DNA from: Gammaproteobacteria bacterium
GTDB taxonomy: Bacteria; Pseudomonadota; Gammaproteobacteria; Arenicellales; UBA868
Length of the DNA stretch: 42,255 bases
Direction: 5' to 3'
Assembly (NCBI GenBank): GCA_022451485.1
Contig: JAKUQS010000025.1
Coordinates: forward strand, 1-42,255
This document shows positions 25,347 through 33,684 of this stretch, piece after piece. The position numbers and the translations under genes were made by a program. The notes beneath the pieces are model-generated. The model was not told where the DNA came from. It made no database searches and was given only the letters and a program-made list of their open reading frames with translations. Position 1 is the first letter of the stretch; each line of letters begins with the position of its first letter.

Positions 25347-27305
25347 ATGACCGCTCCTCATTGTCACCATCTTTTCTCTCCGATTACGGTTGGCGGGCGA
25401 CCCATACGCAACCGAGTCGCGCTCACCGCGACACTGACTAACTTTGGCCATGATAATCAGGTAACCGAACGCTGGGTCTCGTTCTTGGTGGAGCGTGCCC
25501 GCGGAGGAACGGGGCTCCTGATCTCTGAAGTAATCGCCGTGGATCCAGAAGCATTAGCGCAACAAGCCATCGTCACGGGGTTTGATGACCTCAATCTATC
25601 CGGCTTTAAGGCTGCAGCTGCCGGCGTCCATGCAGCCGGTGGTGCCCTGATCGGACAATTATGGCACCCGGGCCGACAACAGTTGTGGCATCCGAGCAAA
25701 TCGCCAATGGGGGTTTCCGAACAACCCGATGCACTGAGCTGGACCGTGCCCCACGTCATGTCAACGGCACAAGTCAATCGCGTGATCACCGCCTACGTTG
25801 ACACGGCCAAACGCCTGTGTCGCTGCGGCTTTGCCGGCATCGAATTGCATGGTGCACATGGTTACCTAATCGGCCAATTTCTGTCGCCCTGGTCTAACAC
25901 CCGCGATGACGAGTTTGGCGGTGACATCGACGGGCGCACCCGTTTCGCCCGTCACATCGCCAACGGTATCCGTGCCGAGTGCGGCAACGACTTCATCATC
26001 GGCCTCAAAATCCCCGGTGAAGAAGGTGTCGCGGGCGGCATTGATACGGATGAAGCGGAACAGTTGACCCGTCGCCTTGCTCAGAACAAGAACTTCGACT
26101 ACTTCAGCTATGGCCAGGGTAACTTCAGTCTCAGTCTTGAGACCCACGTCCCAGATCTGCATTTCAAGCCAGGACATTTCATCGACATTCACAAACGTAT
26201 GCGCACGGCCAGCGAGGGCGTACCGGTTATGGCACTCGGCCGGATTAACACTCCCACGCTAGCAGAACGAATTATCAAAGAGGGTTACGGCGACCTCGTC
26301 GGCATGTCCCGCGCATTGATCGCCGATGCGGCCTGGGCGGAGAAGGCACGCTCTGGACGATCAGATATTCGACCGACGGTGTTTGATAACTGGTGCTGGG
26401 GTGAGGTTCATCTCGGCAAACCGCTCGCTGAGCATCACAATCCTTATCTCGGTATCGACGGTGAAGCGTTGTTAGAGGATCGCCTCACTCCCGCATCACA
26501 CAAGCGCCGCATCAGCGTAGTCGGTGCCGGGCCCGCAGGTCTGGAAACCGCCTGGGTAGCGGCCGCGCGCGGCCATCAAGTGACCCTGTACGGTGCATCG
26601 AAACTTCCAGGGGGGCGTCTTCGTCTTGATGCAACGCTGCCCGGCCGTGAAGAAGTTAGTGCCATTATTGACTACCAAATTACCAAAGCGAAGCAATACG
26701 GCGTATCGCTCCAGCTTGGCCAACGGGTTGATGCCAGCACCTTAATGGCAACGGCGCCGGAAGCTATCGTGCTGGCAACAGGCGCCACATTGCGTCTACC
26801 ACCCTCCCTTGCAGCCGATGCCGATACCATCACCGCCGCCGATGCATACATCGCTCGGCTTGGCACTGTGGTGCGCCAAAAACGCATCCTTTTCTTCGAC
26901 ATGGACCACAGCGTTAGCGCTTACGCCATAGTCGATTTATTGGCTCAACAGGCCGATCACGTTATTCTGGTAACGCCGCGCACACACATTGCTCAGAACG
27001 TAAATTACTGCAGCGCGATTGGCGTTCACCGCCGGCTCCACCAAGCTCGAGTCGAGATCGTAACTGGCCATGACCTGATCAACTTTCAGCGGGGAACAGT
27101 CACAACCCGCAACGTATTTACCGACCAAGAATGTGAATTCGCAGCGGTTGATGAAGTGATCTACGCCACCCCGCGACGGGTAATAGAGCCACTGGGTTCG
27201 GAGCTCTCATCACGCGTTGAACTGCAACGCGTGGGTGACTGTCAGTCACCACGACACCTGATGGCGGCAATCCAGAGTGGCCACTTTGCAGGGCTGGCGC
27301 TCTAA
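25347..27305 (+). CDS. Old-yellow-enzyme/FAD fusion oxidoreductase (2,4-dienoyl-CoA reductase-like) with degraded Fe-S motif
   Basis: This 652-residue protein has the layout of the dienoyl-CoA reductase/trimethylamine dehydrogenase family: an FMN TIM barrel (about 1-335) and a C-terminal FAD/NAD(P) part from about 385 (ISVVGAGPAGLETAW). The active-site segment ELHGAHGYLIGQFLSPWSNT and the barrel end GDLVGMSRALIADAAW are intact. The linker, however, normally has four cysteines in a C-X2-C-X3-C-X11-C arrangement that bind a [4Fe-4S] cluster carrying electrons from FAD to FMN. Here it reads RPTVFDNWCWGE and onward: Thr344, Asp347 and His363 occupy the cysteine places, and only Cys350 remains. 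It is probably an ene-reductase-like enzyme with altered electron transfer. It leads a rightward set with the VOC and phnA genes. Confidence 0.88.
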   Translation: MTAPHCHHLFSPITVGGRPIRNRVALTATLTNFGHDNQVTERWVSFLVERARGGTGLLISEVIAVDPEALAQQAIVTGFDDLNLSGFKAAAAGVHAAGGALIGQLWHPGRQQLWHPSKSPMGVSEQPDALSWTVPHVMSTAQVNRVITAYVDTAKRLCRCGFAGIELHGAHGYLIGQFLSPWSNTRDDEFGGDIDGRTRFARHIANGIRAECGNDFIIGLKIPGEEGVAGGIDTDEAEQLTRRLAQNKNFDYFSYGQGNFSLSLETHVPDLHFKPGHFIDIHKRMRTASEGVPVMALGRINTPTLAERIIKEGYGDLVGMSRALIADAAWAEKARSGRSDIRPTVFDNWCWGEVHLGKPLAEHHNPYLGIDGEALLEDRLTPASHKRRISVVGAGPAGLETAWVAAARGHQVTLYGASKLPGGRLRLDATLPGREEVSAIIDYQITKAKQYGVSLQLGQRVDASTLMATAPEAIVLATGATLRLPPSLAADADTITAADAYIARLGTVVRQKRILFFDMDHSVSAYAIVDLLAQQADHVILVTPRTHIAQNVNYCSAIGVHRRLHQARVEIVTGHDLINFQRGTVTTRNVFTDQECEFAAVDEVIYATPRRVIEPLGSELSSRVELQRVGDCQSPRHLMAAIQSGHFAGLAL

Positions 27306-27405
27306 TCCGACCAATTGACACCCGCTACAAGCCACAGGCGGTAAGATATTTGATACATAAGAGAGCCGAGTATCTGCTCGATCCACACCTTCTCTGGAGA
27401 AGCTG

Positions 27406-27888
27406 ATGATTAAAGGCCTACACCACAACGCATACCGTTGTCGTAATTCGGAAGAGACTCGCTGTTTCTATGAGGATTTTCTCGGTCTTCCGCTCGCCAA
27501 TGCATTTGAAATCAGACAGACCAAGACGGAGCGCGAGATTCGAGCGCTGCATTCTTTTTATCGCATGGCGGATGGGTCATTTCTGGCCTTTTTTGAAGTC
27601 CCGGGCTCGTCGTTCGAATTCAAGGCACAACATGATTTCGATCTGCACATCGCGCTTGAGGTCGACTCCGAGACACTGCACTCGATGTTCGACAAAGGCA
27701 AGGCAGCGGGTATCGAGACTCGCGGGATCTCCGACCACCAGTTCATCAACTCTATTTATTTTCGTGACCCCAACGGCTACGTGATTGAGCTCACGGCAAA
27801 AAAAAGTGACCACGACGACGCGGTGGGTACGCAAGACGAAGCGCGCACCGCACTCAATCGCTGGACGGCATCATTAACGAGTCAATGA
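27406..27888 (+). CDS. VOC (glyoxalase/bleomycin-resistance/dioxygenase) superfamily protein
   Basis: This 160-residue protein has paired beta-alpha-beta modules of the vicinal-oxygen-chelate fold. It opens with GLHHNAYRCRNSEETRCFYEDFLGLPLA (about 4-31), and the C-terminal metal module carries FRDPNGYVIELT (about 119-130). His6 (or His7), His81 (DLHIALEV) and Glu128 are candidate metal ligands. The family ranges from glyoxalase I to extradiol dioxygenases and fosfomycin-type resistance proteins. GGAGAAG precedes the ATG. Its stop overlaps the phnA start as ATGA, so the two proteins are made together and may act on the same or successive substrates; the role itself is unknown. Confidence 0.83.
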   Translation: MIKGLHHNAYRCRNSEETRCFYEDFLGLPLANAFEIRQTKTEREIRALHSFYRMADGSFLAFFEVPGSSFEFKAQHDFDLHIALEVDSETLHSMFDKGKAAGIETRGISDHQFINSIYFRDPNGYVIELTAKKSDHDDAVGTQDEARTALNRWTASLTSQ

Positions 27889-29141
27889 CAAACCCAAAAG
27901 CCGTGACCGTTACCGTCAACAATCGTGATTACCAAATCCCCGCGCGCCCGGTGGTAGCTATTTGCGTCGACGGCTCCGAGCCTGCCTACATCGAAGAGGC
28001 CGTGGCCGCCGGCGTCATGCCGTGGACTGAGCGGATCGTGGGCGGTGATGGCACAGACCTTCGAGTCAACTGTGTTATCCCAAGTTTTACCAACCCGAAT
28101 AATTTATCCATCGTTACCGGCGCACCCCCAGCTGTGCATGGCATCTGTGGAAACTATTTCTATGATCGCATGCACGAACGTGAAGTCATGATGAATGCAC
28201 CTGAACTACTGCGTGCACAGACACTGTTTGAAGCATTTCAGAAGAGCGGCCTGCGTATTGGTGTTGTTACCGCGAAGGACAAGCTACGACGGTTACTTGG
28301 AGCCGGCCTGACTTTTGGTAACACAGGAAGCGTGTGCTTCTCTGCAGAGCACGCTGATCAAGCCACCTATGAGGAAAACGGTATCGATCGAGTCACTGAA
28401 CGGCTGGGTCGCCCGGTGCCGTCGGTTTACAGCGCAGATCTCTCCGAGTTTGTTTTCGCCGCCGGCGTGATGCTGATGGAAACGGTGGCACCCGATGTGT
28501 TGTATCTCTCAACCACGGATTACATCCAGCACAAACACCCGCCCGGTAGCGATGGTGCCAATGCTTTCTACGCAATGATGGACGACTACTGGGCACAGCT
28601 CGAGGCCTTTGGTGCAATCGTCGCGCTGACAGCTGACCACGGTATGAATGCCAAGCACAGAGCCGATGGCACTCCCGATGTGATTTACCTCCAGTCCTTC
28701 CTGGATGAACGCTTTGGCGCAGATATCTGCAAAGTGATTCTTCCCATCACCGATCCCTATGTCGTCCACCACGGTGCCCTAGGCTCTTTTGCCTCAGTCT
28801 ATTGTTCATCACCAAACGCCGCGCACATCGCAGCCGCCATTCGAGAACTACCGGGTATTGAGTTGGTTCTTACCGCTGTCGAGGCGGCGCAGCGCTTCGA
28901 ACTGCCTGTGGATCGGATTGGCGACCTGAACATCATCTCCAAGCAGCATCAAGTCATCGGTACTTCCTCAGATGCTCACGACCTGAGCGGCCTTGAAGTC
29001 CCTCTACGCTCCCACGGCGGCATTTCAGAACAGCTCGTGCCATTGATTCTCAGTCAACCCATCGACAAGGCGCCACATGAGACCTTGCGCAACTTTGATT
29101 TATTCGATCTCGCCCTGAACCACACCCCAACAATCGACTAA
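27885..29141 (+). CDS. phnA: Phosphonoacetate hydrolase
   Basis: This 418-residue alkaline-phosphatase-fold enzyme cleaves the C-P bond of phosphonoacetate to acetate and phosphate. The N-terminal block matches PhnA of rhizobia closely: VAICVDGSEPAYIEEAV, CVIPSFTNPNNLSIVTG and HGICGNYFYD. The zinc ligands, counted here, are Asp29, Thr69 (nucleophile), Asp213, His217, Asp252, His253 and His378. The substrate-binding motif VVTAKDKLR supplies Lys132 and Lys134, the pair that holds the carboxylate and phosphonate in the characterised enzyme. No signal peptide is visible. In known pathways PhnW, PhnY and PhnA act in sequence on 2-aminoethylphosphonate; PhnW and a clear PhnY are not in the window. 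It overlaps the VOC gene by four bases and converges on a PhyH dioxygenase 16 bases away. Confidence 0.91.
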   Translation: MTNPKAVTVTVNNRDYQIPARPVVAICVDGSEPAYIEEAVAAGVMPWTERIVGGDGTDLRVNCVIPSFTNPNNLSIVTGAPPAVHGICGNYFYDRMHEREVMMNAPELLRAQTLFEAFQKSGLRIGVVTAKDKLRRLLGAGLTFGNTGSVCFSAEHADQATYEENGIDRVTERLGRPVPSVYSADLSEFVFAAGVMLMETVAPDVLYLSTTDYIQHKHPPGSDGANAFYAMMDDYWAQLEAFGAIVALTADHGMNAKHRADGTPDVIYLQSFLDERFGADICKVILPITDPYVVHHGALGSFASVYCSSPNAAHIAAAIRELPGIELVLTAVEAAQRFELPVDRIGDLNIISKQHQVIGTSSDAHDLSGLEVPLRSHGGISEQLVPLILSQPIDKAPHETLRNFDLFDLALNHTPTID

Positions 29142-29157
29142 GTCTGTTATGGAGCGT

Positions 29158-29961
29158 TTAGGACGCTTCGTCCAACTGTCGCTCCGCCACCAACTGCATT
29201 AGGCAATCGTCTGCCAATGGCTCTATCGGAGTGAAATCGCGGTGAGCGATGTATTCTGCCCTGTGATAACGACGAATGTGATTTGAGACCGCACACAAAC
29301 TTAAGTAAACAATAGTCCGCCCAAACGGACTGATATTGGGGGGACTCGCGTGGACCAGGTTACTGTTGAACATCACTACGCCACCTGCCTTACCGACTGG
29401 CGCTTCGATACCGCCGGCACACGCCAGCTCTGACACCACATCACGATCGAGCGTCCACAGCGGGTAGGATGTCGTCTCAATGTCATGCCCCGCCGGCAGG
29501 GTTCCACGCTTGTGACTACGAGGTATAAATAGCAGCGGCCCGTTCGCCGGTGTCACATCATCCAGGAAGACGGCGATGTTCATCGCGCGCGGTTCCGGCA
29601 TCTCGTCATCGCGGTGCCAAGTGCCAAAGTCCTGGTGCCACTGCCACACTTCGCCATCAAAAGCAGCCTTCGCGTTAACCTTGTACTGGTGCATGTAAAC
29701 CGCTTCGCCGAGAATCTGGACCACTGGCGCAATCAAACGCGGATGACGTCCCAAACGAGAGAAGGCCTCATTGTAGGTGTGTGCAGCAAACGCGGTGCGG
29801 GCTACACCACTGGTTTCCCGAAGAACCTCTTTTCTCTCAAGCCCGTACACCAGCGCGGCCTCTTCCAACAAGAGATTGGCTTCATCGCTCGAGAACCAGT
29901 CCGGGAAAAAAAGAAAGCCTTCCTGGTCGAAATGTGCCACTTGCTCCTGGGATAGCTTCAT
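29158..29961 (-). CDS. Phytanoyl-CoA dioxygenase (PhyH/EctD-like) family Fe(II)/2-oxoglutarate oxygenase
   Basis: This 267-residue oxygenase has the facial triad His109-X-Asp111 (WQWHQDFGTWH) and His204 (NSNLVHASPPN), with Arg215 (FGRTIVY) placed to bind 2-oxoglutarate. The block GPLLFIPRSHKRG (141-153) is close to ectoine hydroxylase and other PhyH members. It would hydroxylate an unactivated carbon while converting 2-oxoglutarate to succinate. I start it at the ATG at 29961 because AAAGGAGGGG lies a few bases upstream; a longer frame to 30042 adds basic, non-family residues. It is not EctD by context, as no ectoine genes are near. Being next to phnA, a phosphonate hydroxylase such as the PhyH-family PhnY* is a possible relative, unproven. 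Confidence 0.86.
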   Translation of the reverse strand: MKLSQEQVAHFDQEGFLFFPDWFSSDEANLLLEEAALVYGLERKEVLRETSGVARTAFAAHTYNEAFSRLGRHPRLIAPVVQILGEAVYMHQYKVNAKAAFDGEVWQWHQDFGTWHRDDEMPEPRAMNIAVFLDDVTPANGPLLFIPRSHKRGTLPAGHDIETTSYPLWTLDRDVVSELACAGGIEAPVGKAGGVVMFNSNLVHASPPNISPFGRTIVYLSLCAVSNHIRRYHRAEYIAHRDFTPIEPLADDCLMQLVAERQLDEAS

Positions 29962-30015
29962 TGTCCCCTCCTTTCGTCGCCGCCGCTTAGACGGTCCACT
30001 AGTTCGGTAACTCAT

Positions 30016-30046
30016 TCTAGTGTGTCGATGCCACAAGGTCACTAGA
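30016..30046. promoter_or_regulatory. Inverted repeat, candidate operator between dioxygenase and MECR-like genes
   Basis: A perfect 7-base inverted repeat TCTAGTG (30016-30022) / CACTAGA (30040-30046) with a 17-base spacer lies in the 206-base divergent gap. Half-sites about two helical turns apart (24 bases from start to start) fit a dimeric repressor. The rest of the gap (29962-30167) is AT-rich, and I see no other paired signal there. Confidence 0.35.
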
Positions 30047-30167
30047 GCGGATACGTTTTTACACCCAATTCAAACCGATAACCTATGCGGGATCGAATCG
30101 CGTAAGATGAATTGATAATGCGGGCCGTCATAGCACATCGGCCAACTGTTTTTAGATGGAGCATGAC

Positions 30168-31160
30168 ATGAAAACCATTGAATTTGATCGCTACGGCCCA
30201 CCCCACGAAGTCTGTTACTGCATAGAGGTAGCCGAACCCAGCGCACCAGGCCCAGGCGAGGTTGTCGTAGACGTTGAAGCCTGTTCAATTAACCCCGCTG
30301 ATCTTCTTCTTATCGAAGGTCGTTACCCCGGGCCGAAACAACTACCGTCCCCACTTGGCATTGAAGGCGTCGGTCGAGTGACCGCAATCGGCAGCGACGT
30401 CGATCATCTCCATGCCGGGCAACGTGTCTTGTTGCTGGGACGAACCAATTGGACAGAAACAATCTGCACAGCGGCGAACAACGTCATTGCCATTGATCAG
30501 AACATCGATCCGCTTCAGGCCGCAATGATGAAGGTCAACCCACCGACTGCCATGCTGATGCTCAGTAACTACATCGACCTTGCACCCGGTGACTGGGTCA
30601 TTCAAAACGCATCCAATTCTGCGGTTGGCTACCACGTCATTCGACTGGCTCGTGCACGCGGCATCCATACGGTCAACGTAGTTCGACGCCAGTCAGCCGT
30701 TAGCACCGTCACCGGATTGGGTGCCGATCTGGTTCTCGTAGACGATGAGAATCTGGCCGAAAAGGTGCGGTCCCATATTGGTGACGCCAACTTGCCGCTC
30801 GCCCTGGATGCCATTGGCGGAACTGCCTGCCTGCATCTTGCCCAAAGCCTTTCAATAGGCGGCACTGTGGTCAACTACGGATTTCTTAGCGGGGACCCGT
30901 GCATGATTACACCAACCGAAACAGTCGTTCGAGACATTACACTGAGAGGATTCTGGTTAGCCAATCACCTCAGCAAAGCAACACGCCAAGCCATCGAAGC
31001 GATCTTCACCGAAGTCACCTCGTTAATTATGGATGGAACCATCTCAGCGCCGATTGAAGCAACGTATGGATTGGACGAAGTAAAAACTGCGCTGGCGCAT
31101 GCGGGCCGCGGAGAACGCAGCGGCAAGATTCTATTCACTCCAGGTGGCCCCATCGCCTGA
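30168..31160 (+). CDS. MDR family oxidoreductase, trans-2-enoyl-CoA reductase (MECR)-like
   Basis: This roughly 330-residue zinc-free medium-chain reductase has SINPADLLLIEGRYP (about 40-54), PLGIEGVGRVTAIG, then MKVNPPTAMLMLSNY (about 121-135) and GDWVIQNASNSAVGYHVIRLARARGI (about 141-166). That last pair of segments is typical of mitochondrial-type trans-2-enoyl thioester reductases, which use NADPH. No zinc-ligand cysteines are present. It probably reduces an enoyl-CoA or an alpha,beta-unsaturated carbonyl. I start at the ATG at 30168, since GGAG lies 6 bases ahead; the ATG at 30156 contains that site. It is followed by a convergent DUF1989 gene 20 bases away. Confidence 0.85.
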   Translation: MKTIEFDRYGPPHEVCYCIEVAEPSAPGPGEVVVDVEACSINPADLLLIEGRYPGPKQLPSPLGIEGVGRVTAIGSDVDHLHAGQRVLLLGRTNWTETICTAANNVIAIDQNIDPLQAAMMKVNPPTAMLMLSNYIDLAPGDWVIQNASNSAVGYHVIRLARARGIHTVNVVRRQSAVSTVTGLGADLVLVDDENLAEKVRSHIGDANLPLALDAIGGTACLHLAQSLSIGGTVVNYGFLSGDPCMITPTETVVRDITLRGFWLANHLSKATRQAIEAIFTEVTSLIMDGTISAPIEATYGLDEVKTALAHAGRGERSGKILFTPGGPIA

Positions 31161-31180
31161 CACTAAACAGGCACAATCCC

Positions 31181-31783
31181 CTAGGTGATGACCTCGTAAT
31201 GCGCTTCTGTTGGTGGCGTCTGCTTCCCGTTGATCGGCAGGATATCCTGAGGACAGGCAGAGAACGCGACCACCGCATCCATCTCCGCACGCAGCACAAT
31301 GTAATCCCCAGGCGCGGTCACAGGTGCTGCGAAAGCCAGCTCGCCGCTGGCCGTCCATGGAATATTCATAAAAAGATTCAATGGCGAGGGCACTGTGGGC
31401 ACCTCGACTCCAACCGCCTTCGTTCCAGAGCGAAGGTTGTCCGAACAATTGTCGTGGTACTCGGTGCAACCCAAAAGACCATAGCGCTCGTTATCGCAAG
31501 CCGCCATTAGCATGTCGTGCACACCCGGCGAGGTATCTTCAACGACAGTCAGAATCGCTCGGCGACGATTGGTATAAAGACTGTCCCCGACAGCGGGGCG
31601 CATCTTTAGGAGCGTGGCACGGGTAGCCTCCATTGACATAAACTCGTTAACGTCAACGGTATTAAATGCCCAAGTATCGACAACTTGTTCGCCGTGTGTA
31701 TTGATCACCTTGACCGACTGACCCTTGGTGATGTGCACCGCTGTACCGCGGCGCGCTGGGATAGTCTCGATGTTTGCTGGCAT
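31181..31783 (-). CDS. DUF1989 / urea carboxylase-associated family protein
   Basis: This 200-residue protein matches the DUF1989 family, whose members often accompany urea carboxylase and are linked to carboxyguanidine or related amine metabolism. Family features are IPARRGTAVHITKGQSVKVIN (about 8-28), QVVDTWAF (about 33-40), EFMSMEATRATLLKMRPAVGD, HDMLMAACDNERYG, then the metal-suggestive CTEYHDNCSDN and SPLNLFMNIPW. GGAGG lies 9 bases before the ATG. The partner carboxylase and hydrolase are not in the window. Urea carboxylase activity itself is not expected from this short protein. It is divergent from the VOC gene at 31986. Confidence 0.85.
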   Translation of the reverse strand: MPANIETIPARRGTAVHITKGQSVKVINTHGEQVVDTWAFNTVDVNEFMSMEATRATLLKMRPAVGDSLYTNRRRAILTVVEDTSPGVHDMLMAACDNERYGLLGCTEYHDNCSDNLRSGTKAVGVEVPTVPSPLNLFMNIPWTASGELAFAAPVTAPGDYIVLRAEMDAVVAFSACPQDILPINGKQTPPTEAHYEVIT

Positions 31784-31985
31784 TTGTTATGACCTCCGTA
31801 TGATGACGCTCAATCAACTCACGCAAACTGCCGCCTTGAATCACCGAACGCTCTAATTGACAGGCCATCAGAATAGGCTCCATGGCCCTGTCAGACAAGC
31901 CGTTTATGCGAGACCGTGATTAATTCTGGATCACTAGCGCCGGCCGTGCCATCATCCGCCAGGCCACCATAAGGAGCGCCGATCC
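31784..31985. promoter_or_regulatory. Divergent intergenic region between DUF1989 and VOC genes
   Basis: These 202 bases hold the start regions of both genes. The ribosome sites GGAGG (reverse) and AAGGAG (31971-31976, forward) are clear, but no good promoter hexamers or inverted repeats stand out. A reverse-strand open frame crosses it (31662-31898) but contains the DUF1989 ribosome site and is not considered a gene. Confidence 0.35.
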
Positions 31986-32435
31986 ATGACCACTTTTAAA
32001 GTTATCGCGACTAACCACACCAGTTTCACGGTATCGGATATTGACCGAAGCCTCGCCTTTTTTCGAGACGCGTTGGGGTTCGAGGTGACCTCCAAGGGAC
32101 CGCGCAGCCCGTCTTTGATTCAAGCCATCACAGGTGTTGAGGGAGCGGAGGTGCTCATCGCTTATGTGCGCGGCCCCGGTCACAGTATCGAACTCATCGA
32201 GTATATAAAACCTGAAACACGAAGCAGCGTACGGCCACAACCGTGCGATACCGGCTTCAGCCACATTGCCTACGATGTCGACGATATTGATGCAGCCATC
32301 AAGGCAGCGCGGGACCACTCGGTAGAGCCCATCGGCCCGGTTGTCGCCATTGATCAGGGGCCGAACCGCGGCAGCCGAGTGGCATACCTACGAGATCCCG
32401 ACGGCATCACTATCGAATTCATCGAAAAAGCCTGA
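31986..32435 (+). CDS. VOC superfamily protein (glyoxalase-like)
   Basis: This 149-residue vicinal-oxygen-chelate protein has two modules: TNHTSFTVSDIDRSLAFFRDALGFEV (about 9-34) and GFSHIAYDVDDIDAAIKAARDH (about 90-111), closing with VAYLRDPDGITIEFIE (about 132-147). His11, Glu69 (HSIELIEY), His93 and Glu145 form a plausible four-ligand metal site as in methylmalonyl-CoA epimerase and glyoxalase I. The spread of ligands would suit either an isomerase or a lyase. AAGGAG (31971-31976) precedes the ATG by 9 bases. It is followed 18 bases later by an EamA transporter, probably co-transcribed. Confidence 0.86.
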   Translation: MTTFKVIATNHTSFTVSDIDRSLAFFRDALGFEVTSKGPRSPSLIQAITGVEGAEVLIAYVRGPGHSIELIEYIKPETRSSVRPQPCDTGFSHIAYDVDDIDAAIKAARDHSVEPIGPVVAIDQGPNRGSRVAYLRDPDGITIEFIEKA

Positions 32436-32453
32436 GCGGCGCCTAAGCGATTA

Positions 32454-33368
32454 ATGGCTGGCTCGACAACAGTCACCGAACCAGTCGCCAACCGCCGGGT
32501 CGGTATACCACTGGTGCTGATGGCCGGCATCTTCTGGAGCCTGTCTGGTCTGGTCTACCGTTGGATCGAAGTGGCAACGGCTTGGCAAGTACTTTTCTAC
32601 CGCTCACTTTCTTTATTTTGCTTTATCGCTCTGTGGCTGGTTGTGCGATATCGTGGACGACTGGTCGGTGTTTTTCAAAGCGCCGGGCGCCTGAGCGTGC
32701 TCGGCGGGCTGTGCCTGTCGATCTCTTTTTCCGGTTACATCCTTGCACTCGATCAAACCAGCGTGGCAAACGCGCTGTTTATCCTGGCAGCCGCACCCTT
32801 CTTCGCGGCATTGCTCGGGCGTGTACTACTAAGTGAACATATCAGTTGGACAACCTCACTGGCCATGGGCATGGCAGCGCTCGGCCTCGCTGTCATGGCA
32901 GGTAACGAGCTTGCGATCGGCCGAGGCCTCGGCGAACTCTTTGCGCTGGCGGCCGCCTTGGGATTGGCAGGACTAACCATTACGTTGCGGATGCGGCGAT
33001 CCACCGACATGCTACCAGCCATTTTATTCGCCAGTCTTTTTGCAACGCTCTTTGCGTTAACGGGAATGCTATGGGACGGTGACTCACTTATCCTCACACC
33101 CAAAGACCTGTCACTTAGCATCAGCCTGGGCGTTTTCCAGGTGGGTCTTGGATTCATGCTCTATACCGCCGGTTCAAGACATCTGCCTGCGGTGGAACTG
33201 ACCTTGCTGTCATTGACCGAGGTTATCGTCGGGCCGATTTTGGCCTGGCTCGGCGCCGATGAAGTGCCATCAACCACCACACTGGCAGGCGGGGCATTGA
33301 TTCTGCTCGCCATCGTGACGCTCGCCGTGCTGGGCCAACGCCATCAGCCTGCCAAGACCCCGCCATAA
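32454..33368 (+). CDS. EamA/DMT-superfamily transporter
   Basis: This 304-residue inner-membrane protein has ten predicted helices in two EamA repeats. The first starts at RRVGIPLVLMAGIFWSLSG (about 14-32), with YRWIEVATAWQVLFYRS next. The second repeat begins at LGELFALAAALGLAGLTI (about 161-178) and ends ILAWLGADEVPSTTTLAGGALILLAI, the usual closing helix. Such proteins move amino acids, nucleosides or other small metabolites. The ribosome site is poor, and the gene lies 18 bases after the VOC gene, suggesting coupling. It is clearly distinct in sequence from the EamA protein at 23291-24229. Confidence 0.88.
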   Translation: MAGSTTVTEPVANRRVGIPLVLMAGIFWSLSGLVYRWIEVATAWQVLFYRSLSLFCFIALWLVVRYRGRLVGVFQSAGRLSVLGGLCLSISFSGYILALDQTSVANALFILAAAPFFAALLGRVLLSEHISWTTSLAMGMAALGLAVMAGNELAIGRGLGELFALAAALGLAGLTITLRMRRSTDMLPAILFASLFATLFALTGMLWDGDSLILTPKDLSLSISLGVFQVGLGFMLYTAGSRHLPAVELTLLSLTEVIVGPILAWLGADEVPSTTTLAGGALILLAIVTLAVLGQRHQPAKTPP

Positions 33369-33495
33369 ACCTAGCCCTAACACTGTTTTTCAAGTGCGTT
33401 GACCTCCCCCTACGATCTCTTTCCGGCAATCCGTTTAATTTGGAGTAACATGCGGGTGATCGGTCTCAATCCAGCCTGTCAAGCGAGGTCATCGT

Positions 33496-33684
33496 ATGAC
33501 CGAAAGGTCTCCTGAGACACAACACAAGGGTGTGCCGATCCCGCCCGCCCTTGGGCGTCTTCTATGTGGCATCAGGCTGCACGACTATCGCGTGGTTGAG
33601 GTAAGTTCCAGTTTTGGCTCTGGAAGGGTGGAGACACGCGAATGCCGTCGATGTAATATTCGCCACCTTCGCCAGGGGCGCTGA
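33496..33684 (+). CDS. Small zinc-ribbon-like protein
   Basis: This 62-residue basic protein has Cys24 (RLLCGIRLHDY) and a CRRCNIRH block (Cys50, Cys53, His56) near the end, which could bind one zinc or form a half-ribbon, as in small proteins with a GRHDY-type loop before a CxxC. GAGG lies upstream of the ATG at a workable distance. No homologue is recognised with certainty, so coding status rests on the ribosome site and the patterned cysteines. A 21-codon frame (33450-33515) starts behind GGAGTAAC and overlaps its beginning in another frame. The role is unknown. Confidence 0.5.
   Translation: MTERSPETQHKGVPIPPALGRLLCGIRLHDYRVVEVSSSFGSGRVETRECRRCNIRHLRQGR

Noticed and set aside
31662..31898. 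Reverse-strand open frame before DUF1989
   Set aside because: It contains the ribosome site of DUF1989, overlaps its start in another frame and resembles no family.
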